Below, piece by piece: positions 1-5,625 of a DNA stretch of 5,625 bases. Position 1 is the stretch's first letter; every line of letters begins with the position of its first letter. The translations under genes and the position numbers were made by a program. The notes below the pieces were generated by a model that was given only the letters and a program-made list of their open reading frames with translations, did no database searches and was not told where the DNA came from. The stretch is from Dehalococcoidia bacterium (GTDB lineage: Bacteria; Chloroflexota; Dehalococcoidia; GIF9; UBA5629): contig JAQTLG010000131.1 of the NCBI GenBank assembly GCA_028715025.1, positions 1 through 5,625 of the forward strand, read 5' to 3'.

Positions 1-540
1 CTGCAACCAATCGAGGAATCCACGCCAGAAAGTGGAGTTGAACAGTATCACGGGGAAGGGCTTGATTTTATTGGTCTGTATCAGGGTCAGCACCTCGGTC
101 AATTCGTCCAGCGTGCCCAGGCCCCCGGGCATTATAACGAAGGCGGTGGCATATTTGACCAGCATTACCTTGCGCACGAAAAAGTGGTTGAAATTGATGG
201 TCAGCTCCGAATAGGTATTGCATTTCTGTTCATGTGGCAGGACTATATTCAGTCCGACCGATTTAACACCGGCCTCATGTGCTCCCAGATTGGCAGCCTC
301 CATTATGCCGGGTCCCCCGCCCGTGACTATGTTGAAACCCTGCTTTCCCAGCAGGTAGGCGATCTGGCGGGCATTCTGGTAATCGGCCTGATCCTCTGTG
401 GCCACTGCCGAGCCGTAGATGGTTACGGCCGGGGCGATTCCCGACAGCTTGTCGAATCCCTCTACCAGCTCGCCGATATATCTGAAAAGCCGCCAGGACT
501 CTTCTTTTTCAAAGTCGTTGATTTCGTATTTTTCTGTCAT
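1..540 (-). CDS. LOG-family (TIGR00730-type) Rossmann-fold protein, 3' end cut off by window edge
   Basis: The reverse strand is open from an ATG at 540 to the window edge, giving the first 180 residues. It begins MTEKYEINDFEKEESW and shows the family signatures: a VTIYGSA strand (residues 39-45), GGGPGIMEAANLGA (74-87), RKVMLVKYATAFVIMPGG (123-140) and the PGGLGTLDE motif (138-146). PGGxGTxxE is the hallmark of the LOG/'lysine decarboxylase-like' fold. Some relatives are cytokinin-activating nucleoside 5'-monophosphate phosphoribohydrolases; others are only known as nucleotide-binding proteins. The protein has no signal peptide and should be cytoplasmic. At least the C-terminal helices are missing beyond the edge. 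The usual GSAR of this subfamily reads GSAV here (residues 43-46). The start is supported by a well-placed promoter (554-582), but no Shine-Dalgarno is visible. It is divergent from ffh and functionally unrelated to its neighbours as far as the sequence shows. Family is confident; substrate is not determined, and the older 'lysine decarboxylase' label should be avoided. Confidence 0.9.
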   Translation of the reverse strand, partial: MTEKYEINDFEKEESWRLFRYIGELVEGFDKLSGIAPAVTIYGSAVATEDQADYQNARQIAYLLGKQGFNIVTGGGPGIMEAANLGAHEAGVKSVGLNIVLPHEQKCNTYSELTINFNHFFVRKVMLVKYATAFVIMPGGLGTLDELTEVLTLIQTNKIKPFPVILFNSTFWRGFLDWLQ

Positions 541-553
541 CTTAAATGTATTT

Positions 554-582
554 AGGATAATCCCGCAGTAATTGGCTGTCAA
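554..582 (-). promoter_or_regulatory. sigma70-type promoter for the LOG-family gene
   Basis: Read on the minus strand, an exact -35 hexamer TTGACA (plus-strand 577-582) is followed after 17 bp by TATCCT (554-559), a 4/6 match to TATAAT. Six or seven bases further the transcript would start near 547, only about 7 nt before the ATG at 540. That leaves no room for a Shine-Dalgarno, and none is seen. The spacing and the perfect -35 make this the best promoter in the window, although the start site is inferred. Confidence 0.6.
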
Positions 583-589
583 GACTGCG
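564..589. repeat. 6-bp inverted repeat around the -35 box of the LOG-gene promoter
   Basis: CGCAGT (564-569) and its exact complement ACTGCG (584-589) are separated by 14 bp. The -35 hexamer lies between the arms, and the left arm falls in the -35/-10 spacer. Arm centres are about 20 bp apart, roughly two helical turns, which suits a dimeric repressor. No regulator gene is nearby, and a 6-bp inverted repeat can arise by chance, so an operator role is only a possibility. Confidence 0.25.
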
Positions 590-654
590 ACAAACGTTAT
601 CCCGCGATATACCGAATGTGAGAAGCCGGAGAATACTGTAAGCGCAAAAAAATA

Positions 655-663
655 TGCTATGCT
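655..663 (+). promoter_or_regulatory. candidate extended -10 promoter for ffh
   Basis: TGC-TATGCT matches the extended -10 pattern TGn-TATnnT. It ends six bases before the ATG at 670, so the predicted transcript would start at or within a base or two of the start codon. No good -35 is found at the right distance; the best is CTGTAA at 636-641, a 3/6 match. ffh has no Shine-Dalgarno, which agrees with a leaderless mRNA. An A-run (646-652) lies just upstream. The call rests on a short motif and on its position. Confidence 0.35.
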
Positions 664-669
664 TTATTG

Positions 670-2001
670 ATGTTCGAAGTATTGACCGAGAAGCTCAGCA
701 AGGTATTCAGCGGGCTGAATAACAAGGGCAAGCTGAGCGAAAAAGATATAGACGAGGCATTGAGGCAGATACGGCTGGCTCTGCTGGAGGCTGACGTCAA
801 TTTCAAGGTTGTGAAAAGCTTCCTGGCCGTAGTGAGGGAAAAGGCGCTGGAGGCAAAGGTGTTGGAGAGTCTTTCCCCTGCCCAGCAGATTATTAAAATA
901 GTCAACGAGGAACTGGTGGGCATACTGGGCAGGGAACCTGCCCGGCTGAAAGCCTCCTCCCGGCAGCCGTCGGTGATCATGCTGGTGGGATTGCAGGGCG
1001 CAGGTAAAACCACTACGGCAGCCAAGCTGGCGTTTCATTTAAAACAATCAGGCCAGAAGGTGCTTCTGGTAGCGGCCGATACACGCAGGCCGGCTGCCAT
1101 CGACCAGCTTAAGGTATTGGGCGGTCAGCTTGATATTCCCGTATATCACGAGGACGTTACGGTCAGTCCGGTTCAGATCAGCCGTAATTCTGTTGCCAGG
1201 GCGGAGGAGATGGCGGCCGCATGGGTGATAATCGACACCCAGGGAAGGTTGCACATCGATGCCCCTCTGATGCAGGAGTTAGAGGACATTAAAAAGGCGG
1301 TTCTGCCGGTCGAGATATTGCTCATAGCCGATGCCATGACCGGGCAGGATGCGGTAAATATCGCCGGGGAATTCAACAGCAGCCTGGGTTTGACCGGGCT
1401 CATATTGACCAAGATGGACGGAGATGCCAGGGGCGGAGCAGCGCTTTCCATCAAATCAGTGACCGGCATCCCCATTAAATTCATCGGTATGGGTGAAAAG
1501 ACCGCCTCGCTGGAGATTTTTTATCCTGACAGGTTGGCCTCGCGCATCCTGGGTATGGGCGATGTGCTTACGCTCATAGAGAAAGCGGAGAAGACTTTCG
1601 ATAAACAGCAGCTTGAGAAGCTGGAATCGAAGCTGCGGAAGTCCGAGTTCGACCTCAATGACATGCTGGAACAGATGAGGCAGATAAAGAAAATGGGCAG
1701 CTTCAGCCAGCTTGTGGACATGATTCCCGGCTTCTCCAAGCTTACCAAGGGGATATCGGAAAAAGACAGTCTGGACAGGACCAAGAAGATAGAGGCCATT
1801 ATCCTCTCCATGACAGTGGAAGAGAGGGCGAATCCCGATCTGATCAACGGCAGCCGGAAACGCAGGATAGCCAGAGGCAGCGGGACCACGCCGGGCGACG
1901 TCAACCAGCTTCTAAATCAGTTCTACGGTGTTCAGAAGATGACCAGGATGATGGCTAAAGGCAAATTGCCCAGGGATATGTCAGGCTTGATGGGGCGTTA
2001 A
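670..2001 (+). CDS. ffh: Signal recognition particle protein Ffh (SRP54 homologue)
   Basis: This 443-residue SRP GTPase binds 4.5S/SRP RNA and signal sequences of nascent chains and docks with FtsY to deliver ribosomes to the membrane. The N domain carries ALLEADV (residues 37-43). The G domain shows the P-loop GLQGAGKTTT (107-116), DTRRPAAIDQL (137-147), G3 DTQGR (189-193), DAMTGQDAV, G4 TKMDGDARGGAALS (247-260) and the GMGEK closing loop. The methionine-rich M domain follows from about residue 300, with the RNA-binding SRKRRIARGSGT segment (395-406) and a MTRMMAKGK tail. Length is close to E. coli Ffh (453). I start at ATG 670 because MFEVLTEKL matches the usual family N-terminus; TTG at 667 is the only upstream alternative before a stop at 619. 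The odd point is Gln191 in place of the usual Ala of DTAGR, preceded by AAAW where a YDVV-like stretch is typical. The reading frame is otherwise intact. It converges on the minus-strand operon with an 8-bp gap. Confidence 0.97.
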   Translation: MFEVLTEKLSKVFSGLNNKGKLSEKDIDEALRQIRLALLEADVNFKVVKSFLAVVREKALEAKVLESLSPAQQIIKIVNEELVGILGREPARLKASSRQPSVIMLVGLQGAGKTTTAAKLAFHLKQSGQKVLLVAADTRRPAAIDQLKVLGGQLDIPVYHEDVTVSPVQISRNSVARAEEMAAAWVIIDTQGRLHIDAPLMQELEDIKKAVLPVEILLIADAMTGQDAVNIAGEFNSSLGLTGLILTKMDGDARGGAALSIKSVTGIPIKFIGMGEKTASLEIFYPDRLASRILGMGDVLTLIEKAEKTFDKQQLEKLESKLRKSEFDLNDMLEQMRQIKKMGSFSQLVDMIPGFSKLTKGISEKDSLDRTKKIEAIILSMTVEERANPDLINGSRKRRIARGSGTTPGDVNQLLNQFYGVQKMTRMMAKGKLPRDMSGLMGR

Positions 2002-2009
2002 GCGGCGGC

Positions 2010-2618
2010 TTACTGTCCTGTTTTCGTAACTCCGCTCAGTTTGACCTGTCCTTCGGTTATGGTGATCTCTTTCAGCTCGAAGCCCAGCTCGTCCATGGGA
2101 GCGTTCAACTGGAAGAGAATATTAATCCAGCTCTGCACCCCTCTATCAACATCGTCCGGGACCGGCAGTTTTCCCAGGTAAAAGTCATGGAGTACGAATA
2201 CCGGCTTTCCGTTTTCCGCGTCCAGTGTCCCGATGAAACCGGTTCTAACCGGAATACCGGGGAAGTTCCATGATGTATATGTCATCAGATAACCGTCGTT
2301 GAAGTTAACCAGCATCTCCTTGGCAGGCAGCGTTCCTTCGGCCAGGGCCATGACGATGGTGGAGTTGATCTCCTCCTCTGTGATTACTATTTGTACATCT
2401 TTACTGGTTTTCGCTTCGTAGGCAGCCTCGGTAATTTTCTTTGTGTCGCTTATCTTTTTATTAAGGCTGTCGACAGCCTCCGAAGACAGGACCACAGGCC
2501 TCATGTTTGTGCGTATGTCAGGAGTAAGTAATGCCAGTACGTAGCCAAATACCAGGGCGATAATGGCCAGCACAGCCAGGGCGCCCATAAATATTAAAAA
2601 TCCTTGCAGGATTCTCAT
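2010..2618 (-). CDS. Single-pass membrane-anchored protein, YpmS (DUF2140)/LmeA-like
   Basis: This 202-residue protein has one N-terminal hydrophobic segment (about residues 7-31, rich in L, I, A and V) with no cysteine, so it is a signal anchor or uncleaved signal peptide rather than a lipoprotein. The remaining roughly 170 residues are soluble and probably extracytoplasmic. A TEEEIN motif (80-85), an alternating beta-strand pattern, and LGKLPVP (148-154) followed by an amphipathic helix recall the YpmS/DUF2140 and LmeA families, in which a tubular lipid-binding domain hangs from a membrane anchor. I assign the family by pattern only, and its biochemical function is unknown. The start has a near-perfect Shine-Dalgarno 5 nt upstream. 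It lies 30 bp after rpoD on the same strand, so it is probably the last gene of the dnaG-rpoD operon, which does not by itself imply a shared function. No terminator hairpin is evident after its stop codon. Confidence 0.85.
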   Translation of the reverse strand: MRILQGFLIFMGALAVLAIIALVFGYVLALLTPDIRTNMRPVVLSSEAVDSLNKKISDTKKITEAAYEAKTSKDVQIVITEEEINSTIVMALAEGTLPAKEMLVNFNDGYLMTYTSWNFPGIPVRTGFIGTLDAENGKPVFVLHDFYLGKLPVPDDVDRGVQSWINILFQLNAPMDELGFELKEITITEGQVKLSGVTKTGQ

Positions 2619-2623
2619 CGGTT

Positions 2624-2634
2624 CCCTCCTCCTT
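2624..2634 (-). promoter_or_regulatory. strong Shine-Dalgarno of the membrane-protein gene
   Basis: On the minus strand AAGGAGGAGGG ends 5 nt before the ATG at 2618. It is almost fully complementary to the 16S rRNA 3' end and fixes the start codon. It contrasts with the lack of any such site before the LOG-family gene and ffh, so this genome uses both modes of initiation. Confidence 0.85.
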
Positions 2635-2648
2635 AGGTTAGCCAGTGA

Positions 2649-4322
2649 TTATTCGAGGTAATCTTTAAGCTTGCGGCTCCGGCTGGGATGTCGCAATTTG
2701 CGTAAAGCCTTGGCTTCGATTTGCCTTATCCGTTCGCGTGTTACGTTGAATTCCTTGCCTACCTCTTCCAGAGTCCTGGCCCGTCCGTCCTCCAGGCCGA
2801 ACCTTAAAAGTAGCACCTTCCTCTCGCGTTCTGTCAGTTCGCCCAGGACTTTATCAAGCTGGGCTTTGAGCAGCTCGCGGGAAGCTGCGTCAGCGGGGGG
2901 AAGGTTGGAACGATCTTCGATAAAATCACCCAGATGGCTGTCCTCTTCCTCGCCGATGGGCATCTCAAGGGAGATGGGTACCTGCGAGAGTTTCATAATT
3001 TCCCTGACCTTCTCAGCCGATATCTCCATACCCACACCGATCTCCTCGCAGCTGGGCTCGCGTCCAAACTCCTGGGACAGCTTTCTATTGACTTTGAGCA
3101 GTCTGTTGATAGTCTCGACCATATGTACCGGTATGCGTATGGTCCTGGCCTGATCTGCTATCGCTCGTGTGATGGCCTGCCTGATCCACCACGTGGCATA
3201 AGTGCTGAATTTATATCCTTTGCGGTATTCGAATTTTTCCACAGCCCTGACCAGGCCGATGTTGCCCTCCTGTATCAGGTCAAGCAGCGGCATCCCGTGT
3301 CCAACGTATTTCTTGGCCACGCTGACTACCAGTCTGAGATTGGAGACGGTAAGCTGCTTGCTGGCTTCCCTGCCGTCCCTGTCGATGTGTTCGAATTTCT
3401 GTTGAAACGGGTGGCTGTGTCCGTCGATTTTTGCAGCAAGTTTGGTCTCGCCGTCCTTATTAACGATCTGCTTGACTTTGTCCCAGGTCGAATTGCCGTC
3501 TATGATAGAAAATATCTCGGGATTGATGATGCGTACATATATAGAGTAATCGACAAGCCTCTTTTCGATCTCGTGGGGCTCACGGCTTAAATCCGCCGCG
3601 ATTTTTATGACCGTTTCAGGATTGATAAAGTCATCGATGGCCTGATGCAGCTTCTGATTGAGCAGACGATCTTTAAAGCTGGGCTTTTTGGCGACGTTGA
3701 GCTGCTCGGCCAATCTATCGATAACGGTGTCGCTATCCGCTAGGTTCTTCAGCATCTGAATAACGAAGTCGGATATGCTGGGGAAACGGTTTTCCTGGTG
3801 GCGGAAGGCCTCCCGGATATGGGACATATATTTAAAGGGCTCAATTTTACTGGCGAGTTCACGTTCCAGCTTGGCATTCAGCAACGGATATTTTCCGATC
3901 TCGTGAAGATACATTCTGACCGGGTCATCGATTGCTTCATGCTCGGCCAGCTCAATCTCAAGCTCAATGAGCGGCTTTTCCTCTGCTTCAGGCTTGAGCC
4001 ATTCTTCGGCAAACTCCGGGGCGGCCTCGATATCGCTGAAAAGCAGCTCTTTCTCGTCCTGCGGCATGGCTTCGGCTTCGATCTTGCCCCAGGGATCGGG
4101 GCGTACCTCGAATCCCGTTTGCGTTAGTGTGACGCCTTCAACTTCGACATCTACAGGCTCAGCCTTTATCTTGACCTTAACCTTGACCTTATCCTTAACA
4201 GCATCCTTAACCACGCCCTTAACAGTACCTTTAACAGTGCTCTTGGCCGTACCCTTACCCTTGCGCACAGGCTTTGCCTGAGACGATTTTTTACTCTTCA
4301 CTTTATTCGTGATCTTTGCCAT
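2649..4322 (-). CDS. rpoD: Primary RNA polymerase sigma factor RpoD (SigA, sigma70 group 1)
   Basis: This 557-residue sigma factor directs RNA polymerase to housekeeping promoters. Region 1.2 is DDPVRMYLHEIGKYPLL (132-148). A non-conserved helical insert of about 160 residues follows. Region 2 (about 323-398) contains NLRLVVSVAKKYVGHGMPLLDLIQEGN, with the core-binding and DNA-melting segment YKFSTYATWWIRQAITRAI. Region 3 covers about 400-455. Region 4 (about 487-550) holds LTERERKVLLLRFGLEDG and the -35-binding helix-turn-helix TLEEVGKEFNVTRERIRQIEAKAL, ending RKLKDYLE as is typical of primary sigmas. No recognisable region 1.1 is present. In its place are a lysine-rich repetitive tail (residues 1-54, 19 of them K or R) and then an acidic stretch (about 55-130). 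The ATG abuts the dnaG TGA and has the Shine-Dalgarno AAAGGGAG inside dnaG, so translation is probably coupled. Primary rather than alternative sigma is clear from region 1.2, the long insert and the dnaG linkage. Confidence 0.97.
   Translation of the reverse strand: MAKITNKVKSKKSSQAKPVRKGKGTAKSTVKGTVKGVVKDAVKDKVKVKVKIKAEPVDVEVEGVTLTQTGFEVRPDPWGKIEAEAMPQDEKELLFSDIEAAPEFAEEWLKPEAEEKPLIELEIELAEHEAIDDPVRMYLHEIGKYPLLNAKLERELASKIEPFKYMSHIREAFRHQENRFPSISDFVIQMLKNLADSDTVIDRLAEQLNVAKKPSFKDRLLNQKLHQAIDDFINPETVIKIAADLSREPHEIEKRLVDYSIYVRIINPEIFSIIDGNSTWDKVKQIVNKDGETKLAAKIDGHSHPFQQKFEHIDRDGREASKQLTVSNLRLVVSVAKKYVGHGMPLLDLIQEGNIGLVRAVEKFEYRKGYKFSTYATWWIRQAITRAIADQARTIRIPVHMVETINRLLKVNRKLSQEFGREPSCEEIGVGMEISAEKVREIMKLSQVPISLEMPIGEEEDSHLGDFIEDRSNLPPADAASRELLKAQLDKVLGELTERERKVLLLRFGLEDGRARTLEEVGKEFNVTRERIRQIEAKALRKLRHPSRSRKLKDYLE
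4161..4256 (-). repeat. 12-bp degenerate tandem repeat in the 5' end of rpoD
   Basis: Eight consecutive 12-bp units, each ending in CTT or TTT on the plus strand, encode tetrapeptides beginning with Lys at residues 23-54: KGTA, KSTV, KGTV, KGVV, KDAV, KDKV, KVKV, KIKA. The shared core is AAGG-type followed by a GTT or GTC valine codon. Because the unit is a multiple of three, gain or loss of copies would keep the frame. It extends the basic tail of the sigma factor and probably arose by slippage or unequal duplication. Confidence 0.85.
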
Positions 4323-5625
4323 TCAGGCTCCCTTTGTACGGCTGAAAAGTCGGCCGCGCTTATTGAAGATATCATGCAGCTGTTGGCTCTCCTTTATATC
4401 CAGTTCGATTAGTTTGGCTAATTGACTGTCGACATCACCGCTGCCTTTCTCTTCAGATAGGATGAATTTCTTCTCGATCTCACGATTTCTTATATGGCGC
4501 TCAAGCAATCTATTGATGCAATCGTTCAATGTGCTTTCCCTATTCTCACGATCCTGATATACGGATGAAGGCATTTTATTCCCCAGGGATATTAGCTGGT
4601 CATAGAATTCTTTCAGCAAGGGATCCATATCTTCTCCAAGTGAATTCGGATCGGCAGCACCTTGCCATTTCAATAATATAGCCCTATTTTCCGAAAGTTC
4701 AAAATATTTCTCCGGTAGTCTCATGCCTTCCTCCCGGAGATCGCTAAATAGGAGCAATAACGCCAGAACATACTTTTCAATATGATGTGGAGATGCGACC
4801 TGCTCAGCATAGCTCTTTATGGCCTTGCTGCCACTAGACGCTTTGGATTTATTTTCCTTGGTCCGGAACTCGGATATTGCATCATGTACGAACCCTTTAT
4901 TAAGCCCAAGAAGGTGCGATAACTTCTCAACATAATGGGCACGCCGGACATTGTCATCTACCTGAGATAGAATTGGTAAAAACTTTGATACTAATGCGGA
5001 CTTATCTTTGGGATTATTTTTGTCTATATTAGCAATTTCCTTTTTTAAAGTAAAATCGATTATAGGCTGGGACTCTTTCAGTAGGCCGGCCCATTTTTCG
5101 GGCGAGCTGCGTATGATTTCATCCGGGTCTTTCCCTCCCGCGATCTCGACCACCTGAACCTCATGCATGACCAGCTCACTGTAGGTCTTTGGCTCAATCC
5201 AGGGCATCCAGTGGTCCTTGGGTATCTGTTCATCGATGGTGGTTATGCTGCGAGCCGTGGCCTCAAGCCCTGCCGCATCGGCATCGAGTGCAACGATGAT
5301 ATTTCGCGTCAGCTTACGCAGTGTCGATATCTGTTTTTCCTTGAGGGCGGTGCCCATCGATGCGACCGTATTTTCGAAGCCGAACTGGTGCGCCGCCAGC
5401 GTATCCATATATCCTTCGCTGATCACCACGCTGTCATGCTGTCTGATCGCTGTTGCGGCACGCTCTATGCCGTAGATAATGGAACTCTTGTCAAACAACA
5501 TCGATTGCGGCGAATTCAGGTATTTAGGGATTGAATCATCCAGCGCGCGGCCGCCGAATCCGACCACCCGGCCCTTTACATCCCGTATGGGGAACATCAG
5601 CCTGTTTCTGAACCTGTCGTGGAAG
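4323..5625 (-). CDS. dnaG: DNA primase DnaG, C-terminal part, 5' end beyond window edge
   Basis: The frame is open from the right edge to a TGA at 4323-4325, giving 433 visible residues; numbering here starts at the first complete codon (Phe, 5622-5624). The fragment opens with FHDRFRNRLMFPI and VVGFGGRAL, matching the core of the RNA polymerase domain just before TOPRIM. Next come KYLNSP, the TOPRIM glutamate motif EGYMD (70-74) and the metal-binding DADAAG (114-119), then GGKDPDEII (about 164-172). The last about 155 residues (from about 278) are helical and charged, in the position of the DnaB helicase-binding domain. The zinc-binding domain and the start of the polymerase domain lie outside the window. 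DnaG makes RNA primers at the fork. The stretch between DADAAG and KDPDE is about 15 residues longer than I recall for E. coli. The methionine at 5597 is internal, not a start. It heads the visible operon and is directly abutted by rpoD. Confidence 0.96.
   Translation of the reverse strand, partial: FHDRFRNRLMFPIRDVKGRVVGFGGRALDDSIPKYLNSPQSMLFDKSSIIYGIERAATAIRQHDSVVISEGYMDTLAAHQFGFENTVASMGTALKEKQISTLRKLTRNIIVALDADAAGLEATARSITTIDEQIPKDHWMPWIEPKTYSELVMHEVQVVEIAGGKDPDEIIRSSPEKWAGLLKESQPIIDFTLKKEIANIDKNNPKDKSALVSKFLPILSQVDDNVRRAHYVEKLSHLLGLNKGFVHDAISEFRTKENKSKASSGSKAIKSYAEQVASPHHIEKYVLALLLLFSDLREEGMRLPEKYFELSENRAILLKWQGAADPNSLGEDMDPLLKEFYDQLISLGNKMPSSVYQDRENRESTLNDCINRLLERHIRNREIEKKFILSEEKGSGDVDSQLAKLIELDIKESQQLHDIFNKRGRLFSRTKGA
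4328..4335 (-). promoter_or_regulatory. Shine-Dalgarno of rpoD within the dnaG 3' end
   Basis: On the minus strand AAAGGGAG ends 5 nt before the rpoD ATG, with the dnaG TGA falling directly against that ATG. Ribosomes ending dnaG could restart on rpoD at once. The site confirms the chosen rpoD start. Confidence 0.75.

Noticed and set aside
184..555. Open frame of 123 codons on the plus strand
   Set aside because: It lies antisense to the LOG-family gene, whose conserved motifs are unambiguous. Its product has no recognisable features.
667..669. TTG as the ffh start
   Set aside because: The ATG directly after it gives the typical MFE-type Ffh N-terminus, and no Shine-Dalgarno favours the TTG.
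2239..2252. Palindrome CCGGTT-CT-AACCGG, considered as a terminator or protein site
   Set aside because: It sits inside coding sequence, has a 2-nt loop and no T-run, and falls at no gene boundary. Chance is likely.
2934..3590. Plus-strand open frame of 218 codons opposite rpoD
   Set aside because: It is antisense to the conserved sigma regions 2-4 and is an effect of codon bias. It has no ribosome site and no family resemblance.
4161..4256. CRISPR array
   Set aside because: The repeats are 12 bp, contiguous, degenerate and in frame within rpoD, with no spacers.
3967..4281. Plus-strand open frame with Thr/Leu-rich repeats
   Set aside because: The repeats are the complement of the Lys-rich tetrapeptide repeat of RpoD, so it is a shadow and not a surface protein.
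5595..5597. ATG as the start of a 424-residue protein
   Set aside because: The frame stays open upstream, and the codons before it (FHDRFRNRL) continue the conserved DnaG core. It is an internal methionine.

Overview
The window is ordinary bacterial core chromosome carrying housekeeping genes. It holds five protein-coding genes, two cut by the window edges, and I see no mobile element, CRISPR array, tRNA or rRNA. The gene set (LOG-family protein, Ffh, a small membrane protein, a primary sigma factor, DNA primase) and moderate GC content fit a free-living bacterium. The adjacent dnaG-rpoD pair, the lysine-rich sigma factor N-terminus with a long insert between regions 1.2 and 2, and the style of the proteins make me lean to Chloroflexota, possibly Dehalococcoidia. 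That placement is a low-confidence inference from memory, not something the sequence proves.

Layout. On the minus strand, positions 1-540 encode the N-terminal 180 residues of a LOG-family (TIGR00730-type) Rossmann-fold protein that runs off the left edge. A 129-bp divergent intergenic region (541-669) follows. It holds a good sigma70 promoter reading left, with an exact TTGACA and a 17-bp spacer, and an extended -10 motif reading right that ends six bases before the ffh ATG. Neither gene has a Shine-Dalgarno sequence, so both look leaderless or nearly so. On the plus strand, ffh (670-2001) encodes the 443-residue signal recognition particle GTPase. It converges with only 8 bp of separation on a minus-strand operon read right to left: dnaG (C-terminal 433 residues, cut by the right edge), rpoD (557 aa) and a 202-aa single-pass membrane protein resembling the YpmS/DUF2140 or LmeA group.

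How they fit together. dnaG and rpoD form the core of the classical macromolecular synthesis operon, linking replication priming and primary transcription initiation. The rpoD ATG directly follows the dnaG TGA, and its Shine-Dalgarno lies inside dnaG, suggesting translational coupling. The membrane protein has its own very strong Shine-Dalgarno 30 bp after rpoD and probably sits on the same transcript. Ffh is independent of the operon and directs nascent membrane proteins to the translocon.

I did not find a convincing new system. The points most worth checking are a Gln in place of the near-invariant Ala in the Ffh G3 motif (DTQGR for DTAGR), a 12-bp tandem repeat encoding a histone-H1-like basic tail on the sigma factor, and the paired leaderless-style promoters with an inverted repeat around the -35 element.
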